This document shows, one piece after another, positions 1 through 5,993 of a DNA stretch of 7,137 bases; position 1 is the first letter of the stretch; each line of letters begins with the position of its first letter. Source of the stretch: Verrucomicrobiia bacterium (GTDB taxonomy: Bacteria > Verrucomicrobiota > Verrucomicrobiia > Opitutales > Opitutaceae); contig JAUHWE010000235.1 of NCBI GenBank assembly GCA_030424825.1, positions 1 to 7,137 of the forward strand. The letters run 5' to 3'. The notes under the pieces were generated by a model that saw only the letters and a list, made by a program, of their open reading frames with translations, had not been told where the DNA came from and ran no database searches. The translations under genes and the position numbers were made by a program.

Positions 1-2402
1 TTATCGCTAAACAGATATCCCTGCCAAATGAATGCCAATGAATCGATCTCATCCGCAGTCTTCGACGCTCCCGAAACCAGGCTGTTCGGGCTATTCGCAT
101 AAGTGGTAAGCGGAACGGATTCATTCACCCATGTCTGCGATTCCGGATTCCAATACAAAGACTGAATCGACGAAGGGAAAGGCTGAACGACCTGTATGCC
201 GGGAATATTCGCCCCCGTCGCTGAACTGCTATCCGCTAACGAACCGCCTAGGTAGTGCAAAATTCGGGCATCTCCAAAATTGCCGTCCAGAATATCGGAC
301 CGTCCATATAGATTGAGAAATCGCTGGTCTGGACCTGCGCCAATATAGCTAGTACCTTGACGATTGATTTCATTGGAATTGTACATGCCCGTGAAGGTAT
401 GGCGCCCGAGAATGCTTGATAGCGCCCCTTCACCCCTATCCCGAAAATCGAACTCGTAGAAACCGGTAAAACGAAGGGACTCTCGGATCGTTTCATTGTC
501 ACCGGCCCGGCCATTTCCAGAAACAAACGGACGACCAAAATTGGGATTCACACTGCCATCCGGATAATTTGGATTCACATCGATCTGCACCGAATAGGCA
601 TCGATTCCATTGAGCATGCCATAGTAGCCCTCTTCCCAGCGCTGTTCATCCAACGCAATCTCAAACCCTGCTTGTCCGTTCAGCAATTCTTGCTCCAAAG
701 TGATATTGTACGCTTCAAGATTAGCGTATTCGCTCTTGTTGGGTCCATCCAGCAAGTGATTCCGAAAGTCGTAGATCGAACTATCCAAGATCATGTTGTC
801 GCGATAGAAACGTCCATTCTCAACCTGAGCGGGCCAGCCGGATCGTCCAGCTGCGTAATCCTGATAGGTCGCGATTCCTCTAAACCCAGCCAGGAAATCA
901 TTGTCCGTGTAATTGGCTGGCGTAATAGGAACAAACGCCTCGGTCGAACCGAGCTGAGCCGTGGCTTCATCCGGGTAAACAACGCCAAGCTGGAAATACC
1001 AACTTCCAGGAATACTAAACAGATTCCGATTCGTGTCGCGCCAATCAAGCGTGTGCGGTACGGTCTCCTGATTCGCATGTGTCCACCAAGTGGTGATCGT
1101 GTCGCCAGGAGGTGACAACCTAGGACGGTTCGCGTCCACTTCACCCAGCTCGACGTGACCTCTTAAGATCGTTTTGTTTGCCTCTGTTATTTTCTTGAAA
1201 GGCGAGTAGGTAAATGTGGCGAACACCCTACGGTCCTTCTCAAAGGCAAAATCCTGCTGGTACTTCTGGTTGTCGTAAAGTCCGGCCAATCGAAATGCGA
1301 ATTGGTCCTCCAACAGGACCCGATTGAAATCGAATGACAAGCGCTCGCTCCCGTAGCGATCGTATCGGAACTCGATATCGTTCATGTCCTTAAAGGCCGC
1401 GCTCACCAGTCCATTGTTGATAATACCCGCCGGGCTTCCTAGACCAAACAATACCGCGTTTGGACCTCTATTGATTAACACGCGATCCGTGTTATAGGAG
1501 TCAAACGGGATATCCGTGAGAAAATAGTTTCGAGTAGTGTCAGCATTATTCAAACCGCGGATACGCGTCGAATTATTCATGCTCCGATGAGCGCTTTCTG
1601 TACTTACGCCATCTCCCAGGCTAGCGCCGGAAAAGTTCCCGCCTAGACCATTGACTTCTGCATTGCCCACGTAGACGAGCAAATCCTCTGCACTGGTGGC
1701 TCCCGTATCCTCAAGGAACTCTTTCGTCACCACACTAATGGATGCGCCGACGTCTCTCATCTTCGTCTTTATTCGAGTTCCCGCCAACGTACTCGTCGCG
1801 AGATATCCGCTACTGTCAGACGCTTCAATTGAGAACGGGCTCAATTCATAAACTTCATAATCCGGTTCGTCCTGGGCGGGCGAATGGCTTGAACCTGCTA
1901 CAGCGGCGGCAAGGATGCCTTTGAACAGGTTAGCAAGGGTTTGTTTCTTTTTCGTATTCTGTAAATTCATTTGGGTTTCTTTTCCGATTGGTTCGTGCCT
2001 TTTTTGATCTTCGGATAGATTCGGGCGGGCGCCCATTTCGTCGGTCTTTTTCATCATTATAGCGTAGGCTTCACCTCCACTAACGGGGACGGCCTCTAAT
2101 GGGGTGTCCTCCAGCATCCGATCCAACGCTTCTTGGAGAGAAAACGTTCCGACGACCGGTTGGGTTCGATACCCTTTCACAACTCTGGCGCTGTATAGAA
2201 TCTCTACTTCCTCCGCTTGCTTGGCTGCCAGCTTGAGCGTCCTTACTGCGTTGCCCTCCTGTATTGAAAACTCCAACACATCCGCACCCGCCAACGAGAC
2301 CCCAAGAAGCCAAATCGCGAGAAAGAGCGAAACGCAAATCCTCCCGACCAATAAGGGCTTCAGGCTGAAACTCCGCAGAACAGGAGAATCGATAAGGGAC
2401 AT
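1..2402 (-). CDS. STN-domain TonB-dependent outer-membrane receptor/transducer (3' end outside window)
   Basis: FecA-like receptor for energised uptake of an unknown ligand across the outer membrane, with a periplasmic signalling domain. One uninterrupted frame of 800 codons runs from ATG at 2402 off the left edge. Order: signal peptide (about residues 17-40, ending S-L-A-G-A); STN domain (about 42-118, with P-V-V-G-T-F at 82-87 and the helix E-A-L-D-R-M-L-E-D-T); charged linker 119-144; a second signal-like segment 145-177; TonB-box-like Y-E-V-Y-E-L-S-P-F at 182-190; plug about 205-330, with R-I-R-G-L at 280-284 and N-R-G-P-N-A-V-L-F-G at 311-320; then beta-barrel. The C-terminal strands are missing because of the window edge. 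The 2402 start is chosen because the ECF promoter at 2436-2464 predicts transcription from about 2429 and because it gives an in-frame signal peptide plus STN. It has no good Shine-Dalgarno. The STN indicates signalling to FecR (2672-3727). The ligand could be a siderophore, a glycan or another molecule. Confidence 0.93.
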   Translation of the reverse strand, partial: MSLIDSPVLRSFSLKPLLVGRICVSLFLAIWLLGVSLAGADVLEFSIQEGNAVRTLKLAAKQAEEVEILYSARVVKGYRTQPVVGTFSLQEALDRMLEDTPLEAVPVSGGEAYAIMMKKTDEMGARPNLSEDQKRHEPIGKETQMNLQNTKKKQTLANLFKGILAAAVAGSSHSPAQDEPDYEVYELSPFSIEASDSSGYLATSTLAGTRIKTKMRDVGASISVVTKEFLEDTGATSAEDLLVYVGNAEVNGLGGNFSGASLGDGVSTESAHRSMNNSTRIRGLNNADTTRNYFLTDIPFDSYNTDRVLINRGPNAVLFGLGSPAGIINNGLVSAAFKDMNDIEFRYDRYGSERLSFDFNRVLLEDQFAFRLAGLYDNQKYQQDFAFEKDRRVFATFTYSPFKKITEANKTILRGHVELGEVDANRPRLSPPGDTITTWWTHANQETVPHTLDWRDTNRNLFSIPGSWYFQLGVVYPDEATAQLGSTEAFVPITPANYTDNDFLAGFRGIATYQDYAAGRSGWPAQVENGRFYRDNMILDSSIYDFRNHLLDGPNKSEYANLEAYNITLEQELLNGQAGFEIALDEQRWEEGYYGMLNGIDAYSVQIDVNPNYPDGSVNPNFGRPFVSGNGRAGDNETIRESLRFTGFYEFDFRDRGEGALSSILGRHTFTGMYNSNEINRQGTSYIGAGPDQRFLNLYGRSDILDGNFGDARILHYLGGSLADSSSATGANIPGIQVVQPFPSSIQSLYWNPESQTWVNESVPLTTYANSPNSLVSGASKTADEIDSLAFIWQGYLFSD
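1968..1985 (-). promoter_or_regulatory. Candidate internal ribosome-binding site and ATG start within the receptor gene
   Basis: GGAAAAG (complement of 1979-1985) lies 8 nt before an in-frame ATG (complement of 1968-1970, codon 145). That ATG opens a second signal-peptide-like segment: lysines at 151-153, a hydrophobic/alanine-rich stretch at 156-170, then S-P-A-Q. It is a better ribosome site than the one at 2402. Seen directly: the spacing and the in-frame ATG. Inferred: that ribosomes use it, giving a receptor without the STN domain. It could instead be a relic of a gene fusion. Confidence 0.4.
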
Positions 2403-2435
2403 AGTTTGATATCAGAGCGCAGAACACGCTCGTTT

Positions 2436-2464
2436 AGACGATTGATCCTCAAAATTTCGCTACA
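2436..2464 (-). promoter_or_regulatory. ECF-sigma-type promoter of the receptor gene
   Basis: Read on the minus strand the site is TGTAGCGAAATTTT, 10 nt, CGTCT. CGTC-type -10 elements are typical of ECF sigma factors. The same 14-mer, the same 10-nt gap and the same CGTCT lie ahead of the sigma gene at 4301-4329, while the 10 intervening bases mostly differ, as expected for a conserved promoter rather than a random duplication. Transcription would start about 7 nt downstream (near 2429), leaving a leader of about 27 nt before the ATG at 2402. Confidence 0.8.
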
Positions 2465-2491
2465 TCAAAATCGAGATTCTATTATTTGTCC

Positions 2492-2549
2492 AGAAGGATC
2501 GGCCTTCTTTCAGGATAGCAAGACAAACCAGCGACAGCCGCAGGTTTGT
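2492..2549 (-). terminator. Tandem hairpins between fecR and the receptor promoter; possible terminator of the sigma-fecR transcript
   Basis: Two inverted repeats lie in the gap between the fecR stop and the receptor promoter. On the plus strand, 2523-2549 is ACAAACC, an A/A mismatch, GCG, a 5-nt loop, CGC and GGTTTGT (10 pairs). 2492-2508 is AGAAGG, a 5-nt loop and CCTTCT. Neither is followed by a clean U tract on the minus strand, so intrinsic termination is uncertain; they may instead stabilise the 3' end of the transcript. The rest of the 2465-2671 gap shows no convincing gene. Confidence 0.35.
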
Positions 2550-2671
2550 GCCCATTGACACAATACATCTCCCAGGCCACAATAAAACGAGCCGCAAAGT
2601 TCTACACAATGCAGCTACCACAACACCTCCTTTTTCAGGCATCAAAAAATATTCTACAGGAGCACCCTATA

Positions 2672-3727
2672 TTAAATTAATTTTTTTCTCAAAACAACAA
2701 CCTCAGGGTCGCTCCGATCTACCTCGCAGCCAATGGCAGCCTCCAGCAAGAGGACGAATCGATCAATATTATCTGATCGAACCGATCCCACGATTGGCTC
2801 GTTAAGCAAAATTCGATCTGCAATTACCAGCTGGATACGATTACGTCGATTAAACTCTTCCACCGCTTTTTCCAGCGGCGTCGAGTCGAAGTCCAAAACC
2901 TTATGCCGCCATCCCAAGATAGATTCCAGCTCCTCCTCAGCCACGGCTTCGATAACCAGATGGTCACTAATATCGTCCTCGGAATCTATGATAGACTTCT
3001 GCCCCGAGACCATCTCCCTATACGTCAGTTTTCCTTTTTCAATCTTCGCTTGCGCCTCATCCAGAGAACGCTCCCAACGGACTCTTCCTTCTGTCACAAC
3101 TACCTCTACCGCCTCGCTTTGGTACCGAATATTGAAAGCGGTCCCCAAGGCGCTCACCTCTGTTCCGTTCACCTCCACCACGAAGGGGCGATCTGGATTC
3201 TTTGCTACCTTGAAATAGACCTCTCCTGATATCAACCGAACCAATCGCTTTTCTTCCGTATAGTTCACCTCGATCTCAGACCCTTCATTTAGATCCAGCT
3301 GCGAGCCATCATTCAGAATTTCATACTGATAGGCATCCGCGACGATATGCGCCGTTTGCAACGCTCGATCGCCCCGACTCCCAGGCCCGCTATCCAAGAT
3401 CAAACTCAGCGCCAAAGCGATACTTGCGGCCATTGCCAGCAATCCGCCACCCCACTTAACCCAGCCACGACTGAACCCTTGGCAAGCGAGCAAATCGGGG
3501 TTGGGCTCACTGCTATGCTCAGGCCGCCACTCCGCCAAGAGATTTGCGTCAACCATCGACTGGCTATGCCGCGCATACCGCTCACCGTGACGCGGGTCAT
3601 CCGCCAGCCATTGAAAGAAGTCATCCTGTTCAGCCGCAGATAGTCCGTCATCTTGCTTAACCACCCATTCTGCCGCCTCGCGGTCGATACGACTCGCTTC
3701 ATGCAAATGTTCTTCTTGATTATCCAC
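2672..3727 (-). CDS. fecR: FecR-family membrane anti-sigma / sigma regulator
   Basis: Single-pass inner-membrane protein of 351 residues that relays the state of the receptor to the ECF sigma factor. Layout: cytoplasmic N-terminal DUF4880-type region about 14-55 (E-A-A-E-W then D-F-F-Q-W-L, D-D-P-R-H); one hydrophobic segment about 91-111; periplasmic FecR domain about 125-225 with the hallmark G-E-V-Y-F-K-V (168-174), P-F-V-V-E-V (181-186) and G-T-A-F-N-I-R (195-201); and a C-terminal DUF4974/STN-like region about 277-345. Length and order are normal for the family. The start is GTG at 3725-3727, which shares one base with the sigma stop codon (TAGTG), and a purine-rich GAGAGGGA lies just upstream; both point to coupled translation. 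It is transcribed from the promoter at 4301-4329. Whether it acts as a pure anti-sigma factor or also as an activator, as E. coli FecR does, cannot be told from sequence. The symbol denotes the family. Confidence 0.93.
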   Translation of the reverse strand: MDNQEEHLHEASRIDREAAEWVVKQDDGLSAAEQDDFFQWLADDPRHGERYARHSQSMVDANLLAEWRPEHSSEPNPDLLACQGFSRGWVKWGGGLLAMAASIALALSLILDSGPGSRGDRALQTAHIVADAYQYEILNDGSQLDLNEGSEIEVNYTEEKRLVRLISGEVYFKVAKNPDRPFVVEVNGTEVSALGTAFNIRYQSEAVEVVVTEGRVRWERSLDEAQAKIEKGKLTYREMVSGQKSIIDSEDDISDHLVIEAVAEEELESILGWRHKVLDFDSTPLEKAVEEFNRRNRIQLVIADRILLNEPIVGSVRSDNIDRFVLLLEAAIGCEVDRSDPEVVVLRKKLI

Positions 3728-4266
3728 TACAATCTATCCCTCTCTGTGCAGTAGGTTTCCATGTACTGCGTAAATTTCTGAAGCCCTCTCGTCATCTGAG
3801 CGGAGACGGTATTTCGCGATATATTCAGCTTTTTAGCGATGTCTCTTTGAGTCATCCCGTAGACCTTTCGTAACGTGAAGACCTGTCGGCAACGATCCGG
3901 CATGGACTGGATTGCCTTGGTCAGAATCTCCAATTCCTGATTGCGTGCCACGATCTCCGGCACTCCCGCTCCGGAATCCACGAACTCGCATAAGTCGTTC
4001 TGCTCCAGATACTCGGTTCGCGAAACGCTCGAGTGACGCATGCTGTCGAGAGCGTAATTGCGTGCGGTGGCATAGAGAAAGGCTTTGGGCGACTTCAGAT
4101 TCCCTTCCTCACGGGCCTTCAGGATTCTCACGAACGCTTCCTGGACCACGTCGTCAATATCGCAGCCCCTGGGAAACCGGCTATGCAGCCATGCTCGAAG
4201 CATGGCCTCATGAGGCTGCACATTCTCGGCAAACCATCGGGCTTGATCTGGATTTTCTATTGGCAC
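3727..4266 (-). CDS. ECF RNA polymerase sigma factor, FecI-like
   Basis: Sigma factor of 179 residues with only regions 2 and 4, the usual ECF size. Region 2 spans about 18-80: D-I-D-D-V-V-Q-E-A-F at 36-45 is the core-binding helix, and A-T-A-R-N-Y-A at 66-72 lies in the -10 recognition part. Region 4 spans about 113-165, with a helix-turn-helix at about 138-160 (M-T-Q-R-D-I-A then S-R-N-T-V) for the -35. The start is GTG at 4264-4266; an in-frame stop a few codons upstream rules out a longer protein with a standard start. The stop overlaps the fecR start by one base. The ECF promoter at 4301-4329 gives a leader of about 28 nt, and the same motif precedes the receptor gene, so autoregulation and control of the receptor are inferred. 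Confidence 0.95.
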   Translation of the reverse strand: MPIENPDQARWFAENVQPHEAMLRAWLHSRFPRGCDIDDVVQEAFVRILKAREEGNLKSPKAFLYATARNYALDSMRHSSVSRTEYLEQNDLCEFVDSGAGVPEIVARNQELEILTKAIQSMPDRCRQVFTLRKVYGMTQRDIAKKLNISRNTVSAQMTRGLQKFTQYMETYCTERDRL

Positions 4267-4300
4267 AGACAGGGTTAATGAAAACTATTCCAAAGGACTG

Positions 4301-4329
4301 AGACGGGTCACCCCTAAAATTTCGCTACA
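4301..4329 (-). promoter_or_regulatory. ECF-sigma-type promoter of the sigma-fecR operon (probable autoregulation)
   Basis: On the minus strand the site is TGTAGCGAAATTTT, 10 nt, CGTCT, matching 2436-2464 in both elements and in spacing. Counting GTAGCG as the -35 core, the spacer to CGTCT is 17 nt in both. The predicted start of transcription is near 4294. Just upstream of the -35 is an A/T-rich tract that includes a 13-nt palindrome (AATTTT-G-AAAATT, 4331-4343); it could act as an UP-like element. Confidence 0.8.
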
Positions 4330-4494
4330 CAATTTTGAAAATTTATTTTTCGGGGCGGCGGATGGCACGCAGGGCGAGGACGGACCATCCTGCCGCTTAA
4401 GAGGATTAACCCAACGCGGCCGACCGGAGACACGGTCTCGCTGCCGAAGGGGCAAGGAATCCTGGCCGAGTCTACTCCAGCGAAGAAGCGAAGC

Positions 4495-4749
4495 GTGAGC
4501 TGGGACTATAGGTTCACGGAACGGGCCATCAAGCTGGGGCCTCAGGCCATCCAAAGAGTAATCGCCTTCCTCGAAGAGAGAATCAAGGACTGCGAGGACC
4601 CTCGCCAGTTCGGCAAGGCGTTGCGCGGCGACCTCGGCGAATTCTGGCGCTATCGAGTCGGCGAGTATCGCGTTCTATGCCAGATAAACGACGGCGAGCT
4701 CGTCGTACCAGTCGTCAAAACCGACCACCGAAGCGACGTTTACGACTGA
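4495..4749 (+). CDS. RelE/ParE-family toxin-like protein, orphan
   Basis: Protein of 84 residues resembling RelE-type ribosome-dependent mRNA endonucleases (RelE/ParE superfamily). Visible marks are F-T-E-R-A-I-K (7-13), G-K-A-L-R-G-D-L-G-E-F-W-R-Y-R-V-G (40-56), Y-R-V-L-C-Q-I (58-64) and the C-terminal H-R-S-D-V-Y (78-83). R79 and Y83 are in the places of catalytic Arg81 and Tyr87 of E. coli RelE. The start is GTG; no upstream ATG exists in frame before the stop at 4336. Two oddities: family members usually have a K-x-L-x-K-L stretch after A-x-K, but here K13 goes straight to L-G-P, as if about four residues were lost; and no RelB/DNA-binding antitoxin can be read in the 165 nt upstream. The toxin may be inactive, or its antitoxin may be elsewhere. 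Confidence 0.8.
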   Translation: MSWDYRFTERAIKLGPQAIQRVIAFLEERIKDCEDPRQFGKALRGDLGEFWRYRVGEYRVLCQINDGELVVPVVKTDHRSDVYD

Positions 4750-4873
4750 TCCCAGAAAATCGCTTGGCACGCCCGCCCAGAAGAAACGGGGCGAACCTGT
4801 TGACGGGGTATTGCTGGAAGAGTATTTTGCCCTTCCAGTCTCCAGGATCATTTCGAACAATTAAAGCAATCCC

Positions 4874-5038
4874 ATGGATAGATTAAGCGATCAGGAAAAG
4901 CAGAAACTTCTGAAAGACGCCCACTCATTCGAGCGACGCAAGGAGTTTGCCGCACTTCGAATCCGAGCAGAAGAAGCATGTCTATCCCCTGAAGCCTACA
5001 TCAAGTTCCTGAATGAAGCCCAACTCTTCCTGCACTAA
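4874..5038 (+). CDS. Small protein of unknown function (54 aa)
   Basis: Starts at ATG 4874, four codons after an in-frame stop at 4862, and ends at TAA 5036-5038. It is rich in Lys, Arg and Glu and looks almost entirely helical (about 3-37), followed by a short L-S-P-E-A-Y-I-K-F-L-N-E-A segment at 38-50. It has no signal peptide, membrane segment or cysteine motif. I do not recognise a named family. The pattern of a charged helix followed by 'SPExYxxFL' is reminiscent, from memory, of small hypothetical proteins encoded next to toxin-like or nucleotidyltransferase genes in related bacteria, but this is a weak recollection. It lies 124 nt after the RelE-like gene on the same strand and is followed by a likely terminator. 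It could be a truncated member of a two-gene module. Confidence 0.55.
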   Translation: MDRLSDQEKQKLLKDAHSFERRKEFAALRIRAEEACLSPEAYIKFLNEAQLFLH

Positions 5039-5047
5039 AATGCCACG

Positions 5048-5077
5048 ACGCGCCCACCGATCCAAGGCCGCGTTTTT
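5048..5077 (+). terminator. Probable rho-independent terminator after the 54-aa gene
   Basis: ACGCG (5048-5052) pairs with CGCGT (5069-5073), with inner CC/GG pairing and a one-base bulge. The stem is followed at once by a run of T (5073-5077). It sits 9 nt after the TAA of the small gene and would end plus-strand transcription before the convergent deaminase gene. The stem is short, so confidence is moderate. Confidence 0.45.
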
Positions 5078-5089
5078 CTACTGTAGAAA
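5075..5089. repeat. Perfect 15-nt palindrome in the convergent gap
   Basis: TTTCTAC-T-GTAGAAA is perfectly symmetrical, with 7-nt arms around one central base. It overlaps the T run of the putative terminator. It could be a regulator operator or the upper part of a terminator structure. No other copy was noticed in the window. The remainder of 5090-5192 shows no gene. Confidence 0.4.
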
Positions 5090-5192
5090 TGCATCTAGCT
5101 GGGAGGATCCCGGCGGATATTGGTTAAACCGACGCAGCAGACCCAGTTTGCCGCGTGTTCACTTTTCGAATACGAAATAGTTCGGCACGATC

Positions 5193-5993
5193 CTAATCCA
5201 GCAACAACGACGACGAATCGGGTTCGAGAAAAAGTCGCGCATTCGGATGGTTGCGCAACAAAGTCGCTGGACAATCAGTTGATATCGGACCGCGCAGTGT
5301 TGCGGCTACCGCTTCCGCTTTCGTTTTAGCAGGAACCACGCAGCATACCTTCGCCGCTTCCCCAAAAACCTTCAGCGTTAACGTTATCGCATGCGCGGGA
5401 ACGTCATCTATCGACGGGAAACACCCGTCATTCACCTGTTGCTGGCGACAGACATCGTCCAAAGCGACCACTTTCACTAACTCGGGATCATCAAAGTCCG
5501 CGACCGGAGGATCATTGAATGCCAAATGACCGTTCTCTCCAATTCCACAACAAACGAGATCAATCGGCTTCTCCGCCAGCAAAGCGCTTAGTCGGCGACA
5601 TTCTTCTTCAGGGTCCGTTGCTTCCCCTCGAATTTGGTGAAATTCTCTCAGAGGCACCTTCGTCACAAAGCGCTCTCGTTGATAAGTCCTAAAACTTTGC
5701 GGATGCAGCGCTTCCAGCCCCACGTACTCATCCATGTGAAAGACCACGATCTTGCTCCAGTCAATCGCATCGCTTTGTGGCGATGCAGTCAGATGCTCAT
5801 AGAACTCATTCTGGGAGGGAGCGCTTCCCACGACGATTCGAATCTCGTCACGATCCGCCTGGAGCTTCTCCAATATACTCGTTACATGCATCGCGGCAGC
5901 CAGTCCCATCTCCTGCCTATTGGCGAATACTGCGGCTTTCAGATTATCCGAAGTTAGCTCCCTAAGGGGTTTTGGCATTCTCAAATTTGTCAT
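5193..5993 (-). CDS. nagB: Glucosamine-6-phosphate deaminase / isomerase family protein (NagB-like)
   Basis: Cytoplasmic enzyme expected to convert glucosamine 6-phosphate to fructose 6-phosphate and ammonia, the last step of amino-sugar catabolism. From ATG 5991-5993 it has 266 residues, the same length as E. coli NagB. Marks: V-V-G-S-A-P-S near 54-60 in the phosphate-loop position; F-H-M-D-E-Y-V-G-L at 85-93 (D88 matches Asp72, which initiates catalysis); and G-I-G-E-N-G-H-L-A-F-N-D-P at 150-162. H156 matches His143, but the positions of Asp141 and Glu148 are N154 and D161, unlike the E. coli enzyme. A GTG at 6065 gives 24 more residues that lack the family's usual start, so the ATG is preferred. 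It is divergent from the GntR gene. A related sugar-phosphate isomerase/deaminase substrate cannot be excluded. Confidence 0.85.
   Translation of the reverse strand: MTNLRMPKPLRELTSDNLKAAVFANRQEMGLAAAMHVTSILEKLQADRDEIRIVVGSAPSQNEFYEHLTASPQSDAIDWSKIVVFHMDEYVGLEALHPQSFRTYQRERFVTKVPLREFHQIRGEATDPEEECRRLSALLAEKPIDLVCCGIGENGHLAFNDPPVADFDDPELVKVVALDDVCRQQQVNDGCFPSIDDVPAHAITLTLKVFGEAAKVCCVVPAKTKAEAVAATLRGPISTDCPATLLRNHPNARLFLEPDSSSLLLD

Noticed and set aside
672..1144. Frames on both strands (672-1115 plus, 791-1144 minus) inside the receptor region
   Set aside because: The continuous receptor frame across this region reads as beta-barrel protein without a stop; the others are out-of-frame or antisense.
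2080..2427. 115-codon minus-strand frame overlapping the 5' part of the receptor gene
   Set aside because: It is out of frame with the receptor. Its start falls at the predicted transcription start, and its composition (Gly/Arg/Ser-rich) looks like a shadow. The overlapping frame from 2402 has a signal peptide and an STN domain.
2460..2645. 61-codon minus-strand frame between fecR and the receptor promoter
   Set aside because: It starts with a non-ATG codon, runs through the hairpins and into the ECF promoter, and shows no domain-like pattern.
2733..3643. Plus-strand frames opposite fecR (2733-3218, 2903-3229, 3347-3643)
   Set aside because: They are antisense to a well-supported FecR protein; their Ser/Arg-rich composition is typical of shadows.
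4362..4400. ATG-initiated short frame upstream of the toxin as a possible antitoxin
   Set aside because: It stops after 12 codons, and no frame in 4340-4494 shows a ribbon-helix-helix or other antitoxin pattern.
4350..4494. Integron-type recombination site or insertion-sequence end flanking the toxin
   Set aside because: No paired core sites, terminal inverted repeats or target duplications could be found on either side of the GC-rich patch.
4285..4554. 89-codon minus-strand frame over the toxin start and sigma promoter
   Set aside because: It covers the promoter and the antisense of the RelE-like gene; the Pro/Arg/Ser-rich composition is typical of an antisense shadow.
5251..5957. Plus-strand frames (5251-5529, 5634-5957) opposite nagB
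   Set aside because: The minus strand holds a full-length, motif-bearing deaminase. These frames are antisense shadows without independent support.
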